Positions 1-6,496 of a stretch of DNA of 64,000 nt are shown one piece after another. Made by a program: the position numbers and the translations under genes. A model generated the notes under the pieces. The model worked only from the letters and a program-made list of their open reading frames with translations, was not told the DNA's origin and made no database searches. The stretch is from a virus: IMG/VR virus record IMGVR_UViG_3300018875_000004, positions 32,184 through 96,183 of that record; one strand, 5' to 3'. Numbering within the stretch: the first letter of the stretch is position 1; each line of letters starts with the position of its first letter.

Positions 1-134
1 ATATTGATGTTCTCGATCGTCAACATTAGGTTCTCCATATCGTTGACGATCGACATCGTAATATCGGTAATCATTCGGTCGATTTCTTTATGATTCAGGA
101 TGGTTTGTTTCAGATATTCCCGTAAAAGTTCCAT
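1..134 (-). CDS. Partial hypothetical protein (N-terminal 44 residues)
   Basis: Reading left from an ATG at 134, an open frame runs off the left edge of the window. The visible residues begin MELLREYLKQTILNHK and continue as an acidic, amphipathic helix rich in Ile and Met. A GGGGAG ribosome binding site lies 8-10 nt upstream, inside the end of the preceding gene, so the two overlap by 25 nt. No family is recognised. The opening resembles the starts of two nearby genes (MELIEQY at 578, MELMKQY at 1200). Confidence 0.6.
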   Translation of the reverse strand, partial: MELLREYLKQTILNHKEIDRMITDITMSIVNDMENLMLTIENIN

Positions 135-511
135 GGCGCATGCTCTCCCCTGTTGTCTGATTGCATGGCTTGCATCATGATCCGCTCGATATCCGCCGCC
201 ATACGCGCCCTGGTGGCTTCGTCGTTTGGCATGCCGATATAGCTTTCCATTCTTTCATAGAGCCTTCGCTCGGCTTGGCTGCGTATGACGTCCGGAAATT
301 CAGCATGGACGGAGGTTTCGGAAGATGGAGCGGCCATCACTTCACTGCTGAAATAAGACGCGCGCTGCGGAGCTTTGGGCTGTCTTTCGCCAAATATCCC
401 TCGTTCACGTAATCTGGCGAGTGCGCTTTTCGCACTCTGTTGTGTGGTTTTTTCCTGATAGATTTGCATGAGTTCCACGCTGTTCAACCCCCAATGCTGC
501 GCGATACGCAT
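110..511 (-). CDS. Hypothetical protein, possibly the distal part of a frameshifted gene
   Basis: Open frame of 133 residues. The N-terminal 35 residues (around SVELMQIYQEK and SALARLRERGIFGE) look like a small helical or helix-turn-helix region. The middle is Pro/Ser-rich, and the C-terminal half is a helix with RARMAADIERIMMQAMQ. The ATG at 511 has no Shine-Dalgarno sequence and follows an in-frame TAG almost directly. The preceding short gene (405-578) overlaps it by 107 nt in another frame, and its first 25 residues would join naturally to this frame after a +1 shift near 500-511. It is therefore either a separate translationally coupled gene or the main part of one protein that is frameshifted or affected by a sequence error. 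No function is assigned. Confidence 0.5.
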   Translation of the reverse strand: MRIAQHWGLNSVELMQIYQEKTTQQSAKSALARLRERGIFGERQPKAPQRASYFSSEVMAAPSSETSVHAEFPDVIRSQAERRLYERMESYIGMPNDEATRARMAADIERIMMQAMQSDNRGEHAPWNFYGNI

Positions 512-578
512 CGGCTAATCTGCTGATGCTGTACGGCGGATTCTGTATCTTGCGATTATATTGCTCTATGAGTTCCAT
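405..578 (-). CDS. Small ORF overlapping the next gene; possible 5' part of a frameshifted gene
   Basis: Open frame of 57 residues starting MELIEQYNRKIQ at an ATG at 578. The N-terminal half (YSISRLADAY) reads like a normal protein. The last 25 residues (VEQRGTHANLSGK...) look like out-of-frame sequence because they overlap the 110-511 frame. The start lies inside the end of the preceding 56-residue gene (stop at 556), a 22-nt overlap, with only a weak GAAGAG upstream. It may be real and coupled, or it may supply the start of the 110-511 protein through a +1 shift. Confidence 0.4.
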   Translation of the reverse strand: MELIEQYNRKIQNPPYSISRLADAYRAALGVEQRGTHANLSGKNHTTECEKRTRQIT

Positions 579-726
579 GGCTTTTGCTCTTCAATAGTCG
601 GATGGCACTTTCCAGCTCACCGATACGCTGGTTCATGTTGTAGCTGGTTTTCATTCGGTGCTTTTTCATAAGGCGGAGGATTCTGACTTTTTCTTCAAGG
701 TGGCGGATCGCGTTGTTATATTCCAT
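556..726 (-). CDS. Small basic coiled-coil protein, 56 aa
   Basis: ATG at 726, stop TAA at 556. The product begins MEYNNAIRHLEEKVRILRL, a leucine-heptad helix followed by a second basic helix (RIGELESAIRLLKSK), so a short coiled coil or helical hairpin is likely. An AGGT-type ribosome binding site lies just upstream. The gene sits between the NTP pyrophosphohydrolase gene and the overlapping short ORFs, in one run of small early genes. Family unknown. Confidence 0.55.
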   Translation of the reverse strand: MEYNNAIRHLEEKVRILRLMKKHRMKTSYNMNQRIGELESAIRLLKSKSHGTHRAI

Positions 727-759
727 GACCTATACCTATATGTAACCAAGAAGGCAGGC

Positions 760-1200
760 TTATGCCCCCTTCTGGTTCTCACTTTCTTTGCGCTGGCGCT
801 CAATGGCAGCCTGCAGCTTTGGATATGGGTCTTCCCAGCCTTCCGGCTTCTTCACCTTGCCGTCTTCTTTGTAGTGCGGTTTGCCGTCTGGCCACAGCTT
901 GGACATGTTCGCATGCTGCACGATATTCATCAGCTCCTGCGGTTTCACGCCCATTTCGACGAGTGTGCCGATGGCGAAGTAGATGGTATCGATCATCGCG
1001 TCTGCTTGGTCTACCACGTTGTCGGAGTCCAGGAACTCCTGTACTTCTTCCTTGATCCAGTTCATACGCTTCTCTGCGCGCTCTGGCGTGATCAGAGTTG
1101 GCGTATCTTGATAAGGATGGTTGAATGCTTTCTGGAAAGCTTTCACCTGCTCATATGCGTAGTCAAGGCCTTTGCCTTCATACTGTTTCATCAGTTCCAT
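760..1200 (-). CDS. MazG-like (all-alpha NTP-PPase) nucleotide pyrophosphohydrolase
   Basis: A 146-residue helical protein. It carries the acidic pattern of the MazG/HisE-type superfamily: an N-terminal helix with VKAFQKAFNHPYQ, then KEEVQEFLDS (E-E..E), then DQADAMIDTIYFAIG (D..D..D) forming the Mg2+ site, and a C-terminal MSKLWPDGKP segment common in phage versions. Such enzymes hydrolyse (d)NTPs to NMP and pyrophosphate. Next to the ribonucleotide reductase genes, a role in shaping the phage dNTP pool is likely. AAGGGG lies 9-10 nt before the ATG. The gene starts directly after the small membrane protein gene. Substrate cannot be told from sequence. Confidence 0.8.
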   Translation of the reverse strand: MELMKQYEGKGLDYAYEQVKAFQKAFNHPYQDTPTLITPERAEKRMNWIKEEVQEFLDSDNVVDQADAMIDTIYFAIGTLVEMGVKPQELMNIVQHANMSKLWPDGKPHYKEDGKVKKPEGWEDPYPKLQAAIERQRKESENQKGA

Positions 1201-1201
1201 G

Positions 1202-1411
1202 TCATTTATTCCCCTTTGGTCTCTTATTGTATTTTTCTTGTACGAATTGGAAGAATGCAGTTTGAATTTTGAGCATCTGAAGTCCGGTCATAAATAGATA
1301 GGCCCATACGTTGTAGAGGAGCCAGACCAGCCCGGCAACAATCAATGCTGCTCCCAGGGCTGCTGTAGTGTACAGAAACCATTGCAAAATGATAGCGGGT
1401 ACCTCTGGCAT
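1202..1411 (-). CDS. Small membrane protein, 69 aa
   Basis: The product has a long hydrophobic stretch (about residues 7-45) that could form one or two membrane helices (LGAALIVAGLVWLLYNVW), followed by a basic tail ending KRPKGNK. This suggests a positively charged cytoplasmic C-terminus. A strong AAGGAGG lies 7 nt before the ATG. The gene sits directly after nrdF, with 11 nt between. No family is recognised. Its place in the nrd operon says only that it is expressed with nucleotide-metabolism genes. Confidence 0.65.
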   Translation of the reverse strand: MPEVPAIILQWFLYTTAALGAALIVAGLVWLLYNVWAYLFMTGLQMLKIQTAFFQFVQEKYNKRPKGNK

Positions 1412-1422
1412 CGTAATCCTCC

Positions 1423-2442
1423 TTAGCGGATGCGTCCTCTTTCAAAACGTGCTTTCATACGAGCGATCGATTCATCGGTTACTTCGGTTACGTTCAGGGC
1501 TTTGTTGTAGAAGCCCTTCTGGCTGAAGAAGTCATGTGTGATGTGTGTTGCATTGTCACCGGTACCGTTCAGCACCAGGGAGTTGATCGGCTCTTCTTCG
1601 AACATTGGATCAAAGCCCAGGTTCATGAGTGCGCGGTTTGCGTTGTAACGGACGTATGCTTTTACCTGTTCAACCAGTGGCTTCTCGCCTTCCGGCAGCA
1701 GGATGTTGTTGTACAGCTCTTCGGTGTAATTCATTTCTACTTCGTGCAGCTGGCGAAGCAGTGCGTAGGTTTTCTTCTTCACGCGCTCCTGCTGCTGCTT
1801 GTCCATCATGTTGTAGAGTTCCTGTGCCAGCACACCGATGTACAGGCCGTGAACGGCTTCGTCACGCAGGATTGCGCCGATGATTTCGCCCGAGCTGGTC
1901 ATAAGCCCCTGCCCTTGCATATAAACCGGCAGGAAGAATCCAGAGTAGAATTGATAGGATTCCAGGAATACGGATGCCACACGCTGCATGAATTGATCTT
2001 CGAGTGTATTCGCCACCGCATAGTAGGAGCTGATGATGTTTACCTTCTCGTTCAGGATCGGGTGATTGGTTGCCCAATCGTCCAGTAGGTAGTTCACGTA
2101 ATTACTGTCGGTAATAACCGTTGTAAAGATTGTGGAGTATGATTTCGCATGAACATGCTCCATCATTTGCATAAAGCTCAGCGTGGATTTACGCTGCAGC
2201 TTCTTCTCCGTTGCGTTGATCGCCGGCAGCCCGACATTCCCCTGCAGAGTATCCAGACCGGTCAGACCAGCGAGAGCTTTGGAATAGCCCTCCTGGAACA
2301 TGGGATGCAAGTTCTCATAAACCTGCTTATCGTCAGAAGGAACGTGTTCTTCATCGCTCCACATCTGTGTCATATTTTGAGTCCAGATGCGCGGGGTAAA
2401 CGCATCATCCGGACGATTCCAGTTCACTACATCAATTGCCAT
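1423..2442 (-). CDS. nrdF: Ribonucleotide reductase class Ib, beta (radical) subunit
   Basis: A 339-residue protein of normal NrdF length. The di-metal ligand pattern is visible: Asp in GLDTLQGN, E-x-x-H in MEHVHAKSY with the radical Tyr four residues after the His, Glu in FLESYQF, and E-x-x-H in RDEAVHGLY. It houses the Mn/Fe tyrosyl-radical cofactor that starts catalysis in NrdE, and NrdI (encoded at 4536-4934) supplies the oxidant for Mn loading. GGGAGG lies 9 nt before the ATG. The order nrdI-nrdE-nrdF forms one operon making dNTPs for phage DNA synthesis. Confidence 0.95.
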   Translation of the reverse strand: MAIDVVNWNRPDDAFTPRIWTQNMTQMWSDEEHVPSDDKQVYENLHPMFQEGYSKALAGLTGLDTLQGNVGLPAINATEKKLQRKSTLSFMQMMEHVHAKSYSTIFTTVITDSNYVNYLLDDWATNHPILNEKVNIISSYYAVANTLEDQFMQRVASVFLESYQFYSGFFLPVYMQGQGLMTSSGEIIGAILRDEAVHGLYIGVLAQELYNMMDKQQQERVKKKTYALLRQLHEVEMNYTEELYNNILLPEGEKPLVEQVKAYVRYNANRALMNLGFDPMFEEEPINSLVLNGTGDNATHITHDFFSQKGFYNKALNVTEVTDESIARMKARFERGRIR

Positions 2443-2461
2443 CTCTTTTTATCCTCCCGTA

Positions 2462-4546
2462 TTACACTGCGCAGCTTTCGCAGTCTTCTTTTTGTAAGTC
2501 TCTGGAGCGAGTGTAATACAAGCTCTTCAGGCCTTTCATTTCAGCGTACATATACAAGTTTGCGATCTCAGCCGTTTCCATGTTGGAATCGACGAACAGA
2601 ATGCAGCTGATACCTTGGTCAATATGAACCTGTGCCGCTGCTACAACATCGATTACGTTGTACGGATCCATGTGATACGCCGACTTATACAGGAAGTTCG
2701 TTCTTGGAGACAGGAACGGCATTGGATAGCAAGTTTTCGCATCGCCGTAAGTCCGCGTCTCAACCTGATCGGTGATTGGCATGATCGACTGTGTAGCATT
2801 CTGGATATAGGAAATACTCTGTGTCGGAGCGATCGCCAGGCGGTATGCGTGCCACAATCCATTTTTCATAACCTGTGGTTTCAGCGCAGCCCAGTCTGCT
2901 GGTCCTGGAAGCTTCATGCCTTCGAACAGTTTCTGAACGGTTACGTCTGTCGGACGATAATCATTCTCTAAATAGTGGTCGAAGTATGATCCGTCCGCAT
3001 AGGATGATTGCTCAAAGCCTTTGAACGTTTCGCCTTTCTCGACCGCGATCTCCATCGAACGAACCAGACTGTGGTAGTTCATCAACATGGTAAAGACGCT
3101 GATCACTTCCAGTGCGCGGTCGGATTCGTAAGGGATGCCGACGCTGGCCAGATAGCCGTGGAAGTTCATGACGCCAAGACCGGTGCTGTGCATTTCATCG
3201 TTGGCTTTCTTGACGGAAGGAACCGTTGTGTTATTGGAACGCAGGATTACGTCTGTCAGCAGGTCCATCGCATTATAGACAGCTTCCTGAATGCTCTTGT
3301 GCATCATGATGTTATACATGTTCAGGGAGCTCAGTACACAGTTGATGTCGCGTTTGATTTGGTCTTCCTCGAAGTAGTCGTTAATCTCCGAAGCTTCAGA
3401 CAGCTGGAAGATTTCCGTACAGAGATTGCTGAACGATACATCGCCCAGGGCAGCCAGCGGATGGAACTTGTTAGCGTTCGTCTGGAACATGATGTACGGG
3501 TATCCGGATTCGATCTGAACACGGGACAGGTCATTCATGAACTTCCGTGCGCTTTCCGGCTTGGACTTACGGACATTCGGGTTATTCAGAGCATCTTCAT
3601 ACAGCTCATCGAAGTTGAATTTACTCATCGGCACGCCGTATTCTTTCTTGATGTCGTAAGGGCTGAAGCGAACGAAGTCTTCGCCTTTATCCATCAGCTC
3701 GAAGAATTTACGTGGGATGATCACGCCGACCGACAATGTTTTCAGGCGGATCTTCTCGTCTGCGTTGAATTTCTTACTGTTGATCAGGTCAGGTGTATCT
3801 GGGTGGAAGATGCTTGCGTAAGCTGCGCCAGATCCTTTACGCTGCCCCATTTGGTCTGCGTAGGAGAATGCGTCTTCCATCAGCTTCGCTACAGGCATCA
3901 GGCCTTTGGCTGCGCCTTCGACGCCTTTGATTGGGTCGCCGCTTGATCGTAAATCGGTCAGGTTGACGGATACGCCGCCGCCGACTTTACTCAGCTGCAT
4001 GCAGGAGTTCAGTACATAGTTGATCGAGTTCAGGCTATCTTCTGCATGAAGCAGGTAGCAGCTGATCAGCTCGCCTCTACGGGCGCGTCCGGCATTCATA
4101 TACGATGGTGTGGCTGGTTGAACGTCCTGAGCCATCAGGCTGTGCAGGTAACGTTTCGCACGTTCGAAATCGCCTTTCGCATAGAACAGTGAAGCGATAA
4201 CGTTTTTGTCTTCGTAATGCTCCAGGTATTCTTTGCGATCGTCAGTCCGCAGCGCGTAGTTCTTGTAGAACTTCGACATAGACATGTACGACTTGTGTTC
4301 AAAGTTGTAGCTTTCAGCGATGGCGTGCATCTGCTTAATTTGACTGATGTTGTATTCATGCAGCAGTTCTGGATAGTAATAGTCATTGGCTACCAGCCAG
4401 ACGATGCGTTCACGGATGCTGTTAAATCGTCTGTACTTCGCATCCACTTCTTTTTTCAGTTCTTCCATAGCCAGCTTGTCGTAATGCAGCTGGTAAAAGC
4501 CGTCAAGCTTTTGAAGAACCATACCGTTGAGTTCCTTATGGTTCAA
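2462..4546 (-). CDS. nrdE: Ribonucleotide reductase class Ib, alpha (catalytic) subunit
   Basis: A 694-residue NrdE without an N-terminal ATP-cone, as usual for class Ib. Catalytic features are present: Cys163 in ELISCYLL, the N-x-C-x-E set in SNLCTEI, the partner Cys in DINCVLSS, the glycine-rich loop SKVGGGVSVNL, and a C-terminal C-x-x-C (CESCAV) that is re-reduced by a thioredoxin or NrdH. It reduces NDPs to dNDPs. The start is TTG at 4546, supported by GAGGTG 7 nt upstream, and it overlaps the end of nrdI by 11 nt. No intein or intron interrupts it. No nrdH is visible in this window. Confidence 0.95.
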   Translation of the reverse strand: MNHKELNGMVLQKLDGFYQLHYDKLAMEELKKEVDAKYRRFNSIRERIVWLVANDYYYPELLHEYNISQIKQMHAIAESYNFEHKSYMSMSKFYKNYALRTDDRKEYLEHYEDKNVIASLFYAKGDFERAKRYLHSLMAQDVQPATPSYMNAGRARRGELISCYLLHAEDSLNSINYVLNSCMQLSKVGGGVSVNLTDLRSSGDPIKGVEGAAKGLMPVAKLMEDAFSYADQMGQRKGSGAAYASIFHPDTPDLINSKKFNADEKIRLKTLSVGVIIPRKFFELMDKGEDFVRFSPYDIKKEYGVPMSKFNFDELYEDALNNPNVRKSKPESARKFMNDLSRVQIESGYPYIMFQTNANKFHPLAALGDVSFSNLCTEIFQLSEASEINDYFEEDQIKRDINCVLSSLNMYNIMMHKSIQEAVYNAMDLLTDVILRSNNTTVPSVKKANDEMHSTGLGVMNFHGYLASVGIPYESDRALEVISVFTMLMNYHSLVRSMEIAVEKGETFKGFEQSSYADGSYFDHYLENDYRPTDVTVQKLFEGMKLPGPADWAALKPQVMKNGLWHAYRLAIAPTQSISYIQNATQSIMPITDQVETRTYGDAKTCYPMPFLSPRTNFLYKSAYHMDPYNVIDVVAAAQVHIDQGISCILFVDSNMETAEIANLYMYAEMKGLKSLYYTRSRDLQKEDCESCAV

Positions 4547-4934
4547 GTTTATTCACCTCTTCTAAGAATTTATCAACATCAGACGCAAGACCTTGCAGCT
4601 CGAACTTGTGCAGCAGCGGCACGTCGTACTGTTTAGAAATAATATCGCCGGCTCTCGCGAACATGCCGGGGCTGAAACGATCCCAGTTCCGATTGCCACT
4701 TGCGGCGACAGCAACCATGTAAGCATGGTTATGTACCAAAAAGTCTGTGACTTCTTCCGGAACCTGGCCCATGCCGACTGTGCTTGTAATCAGAATGAAA
4801 GGATGCCGCATCCGTAAAGCAGGTGTAATCTTGATGGCTCGCATGCCTGTCTTCTTTACAAACGTTTCGACTTTGCCAGTCAGGGAGAAATAGCAGATCA
4901 TGGGACGATCTACAGATGTCTTTTTCAAATCCAT
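4536..4934 (-). CDS. nrdI: NrdI flavodoxin-like protein for class Ib RNR
   Basis: A 132-residue flavodoxin-like protein. Visible FMN-binding loops are YFSLTGKVETFV near the N-terminus, ITSTVGMGQVPE in the middle and AASGNRNWDRFSP later, as in NrdI. It delivers superoxide for the Mn(III)2-Tyr cofactor of NrdF. It is the first gene of the nrdI-nrdE-nrdF operon. About 20 nt upstream of its ATG lies a perfect 16-bp palindrome (4955-4970), and beyond that the terminator of the preceding gene. A repressor or activator therefore probably controls this unit. Confidence 0.92.
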   Translation of the reverse strand: MDLKKTSVDRPMICYFSLTGKVETFVKKTGMRAIKITPALRMRHPFILITSTVGMGQVPEEVTDFLVHNHAYMVAVAASGNRNWDRFSPGMFARAGDIISKQYDVPLLHKFELQGLASDVDKFLEEVNKLEP

Positions 4935-4954
4935 TTTATCATTACCTTCCCATT

Positions 4955-4970
4955 TTGTAACGCGTTACAA
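4955..4970. promoter_or_regulatory. Perfect 16-bp palindrome, operator candidate (site 1)
   Basis: TTGTAACGCGTTACAA is a perfect inverted repeat, located 20 nt before the nrdI start codon. Upstream on the minus strand are AT-rich TAGAAT/TAAAAT hexamers that could act as a -10, but I see no good -35. The same motif recurs at 5502, 15747, 32658 and 47733, mostly in the short gaps of a very compact genome. A dimeric DNA-binding regulator is the simplest explanation; its gene is not identified here. Confidence 0.65.
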
Positions 4971-5025
4971 TGTGCGCATAGACTATTTTATTCTAAATTT
5001 TTCTTGAATGAAAGACTTGACATTT

Positions 5026-5052
5026 AAAAAACCCCAACATATTGTGTCGGGG
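5026..5052 (-). terminator. Rho-independent terminator after the 5075-5476 gene
   Basis: On the minus strand, CCCCGACA pairs with TGTTGGGG (one G-U pair) across a CAATA loop and is followed by six T. It ends the transcript of the 5075-5476 gene and separates it from the nrdI-nrdE-nrdF operon. Confidence 0.88.
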
Positions 5053-5074
5053 CCTTTCGATAGATACTACAAAA

Positions 5075-5476
5075 TCAAGCTGGGATCGACGGATAGATGC
5101 CGATTGACACCCCGTATTCGTATTCAGCAGCAAGCACGGCTTTAATCTGTTCGATGGTCAGGCCGGTCTCCTTCAGGCGCTCATGAACGAACTGGTCACG
5201 ACCTGCTTCGCTGTATACCGGCGCATCCAGCAAGCCTTCGCTGTCTTCCATCGTATTCGCAAGCAGGCGTGTTGTCAGATCCATCATATCTTCCAGCAGC
5301 TCCAGACCACCAACATGCTCCGAGTATTCTTCCAGTGCGCGGCACAGGTATCCGCCAGCGTGGGAACTTCCGAAGGTCATGTCCGTTAGACCGGCGATCT
5401 CGTCAAACATTTCATCCTCAGCTTTACCTTTCAGGGTGTTAAGGTTATGCAGATATTGTTCGTATACTTGTTTCAT
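5075..5476 (-). CDS. Hypothetical helical protein, 133 aa
   Basis: An acidic, mostly alpha-helical protein starting MKQVYEQYLHNLNTLKGK, with the helix LELLEDMMDLTTRLLANTMED in the middle and a hydrophobic GVSIGIYPSIPA end. No signal peptide, membrane segment or known motif is seen. GAGGAAA lies before the ATG. A palindromic operator candidate (5502-5517) sits 26 nt upstream and a terminator follows directly, so it is the last gene of its transcript. Function unknown. Confidence 0.7.
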   Translation of the reverse strand: MKQVYEQYLHNLNTLKGKAEDEMFDEIAGLTDMTFGSSHAGGYLCRALEEYSEHVGGLELLEDMMDLTTRLLANTMEDSEGLLDAPVYSEAGRDQFVHERLKETGLTIEQIKAVLAAEYEYGVSIGIYPSIPA

Positions 5477-5501
5477 GGCTATTTCCTCTTTTCGTTTTGT
5501 T

Positions 5502-5517
5502 TTGTAATGCGTTACAA
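5502..5517. promoter_or_regulatory. Near-perfect palindrome, operator candidate (site 2)
   Basis: TTGTAATGCGTTACAA matches site 1 at 15 of 16 positions and lies between two small genes. The TAA stop codon of the 40-residue zinc-ribbon gene is inside the motif. It is 26 nt upstream of the next start codon. No clear -10/-35 pair is next to it, so it may control read-through or a weak promoter. Confidence 0.55.
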
Positions 5518-5634
5518 TTCTTCGAATCCCTCTTTATCCTCTGCTTCTTCTTCGGTTGTTTGGCAGCTTGGACAGAAAGAGACATTACAGCATGGACAGG
5601 TAGTAAAATATTCCAAACATGACTGACAATACAT
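5512..5634 (-). CDS. Small Cys-rich zinc-ribbon-like protein, 40 aa
   Basis: ATG at 5634, TAA at 5512. The product starts MYCQSCLEYFTTCPCCNV and contains C-x-x-C, C-P-C-C and C-P-S-C groups in its first 25 residues, then an acidic Glu-rich tail. Paired cysteines of this kind usually bind Zn2+. AAAGGA lies about 10 nt upstream. It is the first gene after a TATAAT-containing intergenic region and precedes the 5075-5476 gene, with only 35 nt between them. A structural or adaptor role is possible; no family is assigned. Confidence 0.6.
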   Translation of the reverse strand: MYCQSCLEYFTTCPCCNVSFCPSCQTTEEEAEDKEGFEEL

Positions 5635-5724
5635 ATTCCTTCGTCCTTTCAGATGAAATAAATCGACCAGTTGTTCAGATCCGAAACTAAAAATCGCTTA
5701 GAAACGAAACTGCGCATAATCTTA

Positions 5725-5730
5725 ATTATA
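5725..5730 (-). promoter_or_regulatory. Minus-strand -10 hexamer TATAAT, promoter candidate
   Basis: A consensus TATAAT on the minus strand, about 91 nt before the 40-residue zinc-ribbon gene and just after a terminator. No TTGACA-like -35 is found 16-18 nt upstream. That region is instead occupied by one arm of a 12-bp inverted repeat (5742-5753), which could bind an activator or repressor. Confidence 0.5.
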
Positions 5731-5741
5731 CGCCGTTTTTA

Positions 5742-5793
5742 TAGATCGATTATCCTCGTACCGATGGCCGTGAAAAGTATAATAATCGATCTA
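5742..5793. repeat. 12-bp perfect inverted repeat in intergenic region
   Basis: TAGATCGATTAT at 5742-5753 and its exact reverse complement at 5782-5793, separated by 28 nt. The arms contain ATCGAT. One arm lies at the expected -35 zone of the 5725-5730 hexamer. The other touches the U-rich end of the neighbouring terminator. This is more likely a paired protein-binding site than an RNA hairpin, given the long spacer. Confidence 0.6.
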
Positions 5794-5824
5794 AAAGGAA
5801 AGGGCGCCAAACGCTGATTTGGCG
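5793..5824 (-). terminator. Terminator after the 57-aa membrane protein gene
   Basis: On the minus strand CGCCAAA pairs with TTTGGCG across a TCAGCG loop (5805-5824), followed by CCCTTTCCTTTT. The U-tract is interrupted by cytosines, so efficiency may be moderate. It lies 3 nt after the stop of the 5828-6001 gene. Confidence 0.65.
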
Positions 5825-5827
5825 TAC

Positions 5828-6001
5828 TTATCCAGCGATGCTCTGCAGATAGAAGGAAATCATGCAAAGGTATGCCACCATTGCGATTCCGTCCACGACA
5901 ACGCCTAGAGGAGCCTTTTCTTTCAGGTATTTCACCACGCCAAGGCCAGACATCGCGGCTGCAAAAAGCAAGAGTACGACAACGATCCAGGGGTCGATCA
6001 T
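5828..6001 (-). CDS. Small membrane protein, 57 aa
   Basis: Starts MIDPWIVVVLLLFAAAMSG at 6001 and ends at TAA 5828. It has a hydrophobic N-terminal segment (residues 5-24), a short basic loop (KYLKEKAP) and a second hydrophobic segment (GVVVDGIAMVAYLCMISFY), so a two-helix membrane hairpin is likely. Its ATG overlaps the stop of the preceding gene as ATGA, typical of translational coupling. It is the last gene before a terminator. Small two-helix proteins can be holin-like or host-interfering; the sequence does not decide. Confidence 0.65.
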   Translation of the reverse strand: MIDPWIVVVLLLFAAAMSGLGVVKYLKEKAPLGVVVDGIAMVAYLCMISFYLQSIAG

Positions 6002-6309
6002 GCTTGGACCCCGTATCCCTTGAACAGTTTGCGGACGCTGCGCTCTGCTACTTCCAACTCGATCGCGGCCTTCTTCACTTCCGCATCGTTTGGCATCTTC
6101 TTCAGCAGCATTGCTGCATCACTCAGCAGCTTCTGGATATTGGTGTGCAGCACAGTGAAGTCATAGGTATGTTCCTCCACTCTCGCGCGGGTTGCTGCAT
6201 CGTTCTCCATCAGACCGCGGCCGATTGCTTCGACCACAGTCCCCGTTTTTACATCGATCATAACGACATCGCCGTTATCCAATTTCTTGGCTACGGTATT
6301 TTTACTCAT
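5998..6309 (-). CDS. Hypothetical protein, 103 aa
   Basis: The N-terminal 30 residues look like a small beta segment (NGDVVMIDVKTGTVVEAIGRG). Residues 45-100 form a long helix or coiled coil (VLHTNIQKLLSDAAMLLKK, then VKKAAIELEVAERSVRKLF). AAGAGGAGAG lies before the ATG. Its stop overlaps the start of the 57-residue membrane protein by 4 nt, so the two are coupled. No family is recognised. Confidence 0.65.
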   Translation of the reverse strand: MSKNTVAKKLDNGDVVMIDVKTGTVVEAIGRGLMENDAATRARVEEHTYDFTVLHTNIQKLLSDAAMLLKKMPNDAEVKKAAIELEVAERSVRKLFKGYGVQA

Positions 6310-6337
6310 GATGATTCTCTCCTCTTGTTGCCGGCAT

Positions 6338-6496
6338 TCAACCGGTGATGATTTTGATCATGGATGTAGAGATGAAAACTGCACCCAGCAGCAGGCCGTA
6401 GATACCCACTGCGTATTCCCTTTCCTCGACAATCTTGACTGACCCCGCACTGTAAGCAAATATCCCGAGAATCAGACCTCCGATCCCAGACAGCAT
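6338..6496 (-). CDS. Small two-helix membrane protein, 52 aa
   Basis: Start MLSGIGGLILGIFAYSAGS at 6496, chosen because the ATG overlaps the TAA of the Tad2-like gene as TAATG. A longer in-frame start at 6562 would lie inside that gene and has no ribosome binding site. Two hydrophobic segments (residues 2-19 and about 29-50) are joined by a charged loop (KIVEEREY). Function unknown. Coupling to the anti-defence candidate suggests joint expression. Confidence 0.6.
   Translation of the reverse strand: MLSGIGGLILGIFAYSAGSVKIVEEREYAVGIYGLLLGAVFISTSMIKIITG

Noticed and set aside
2462-4546. An intein or intron in nrdE, common in phage reductases
   Set aside because: The frame is uninterrupted, length is normal and all catalytic motifs are contiguous.
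5017-5046. Plus-strand TTGACA-17-TATTGT promoter-like sequence
   Set aside because: It overlaps the terminator at 5026-5052 and would direct transcription against all known genes into a region without plus-strand genes.
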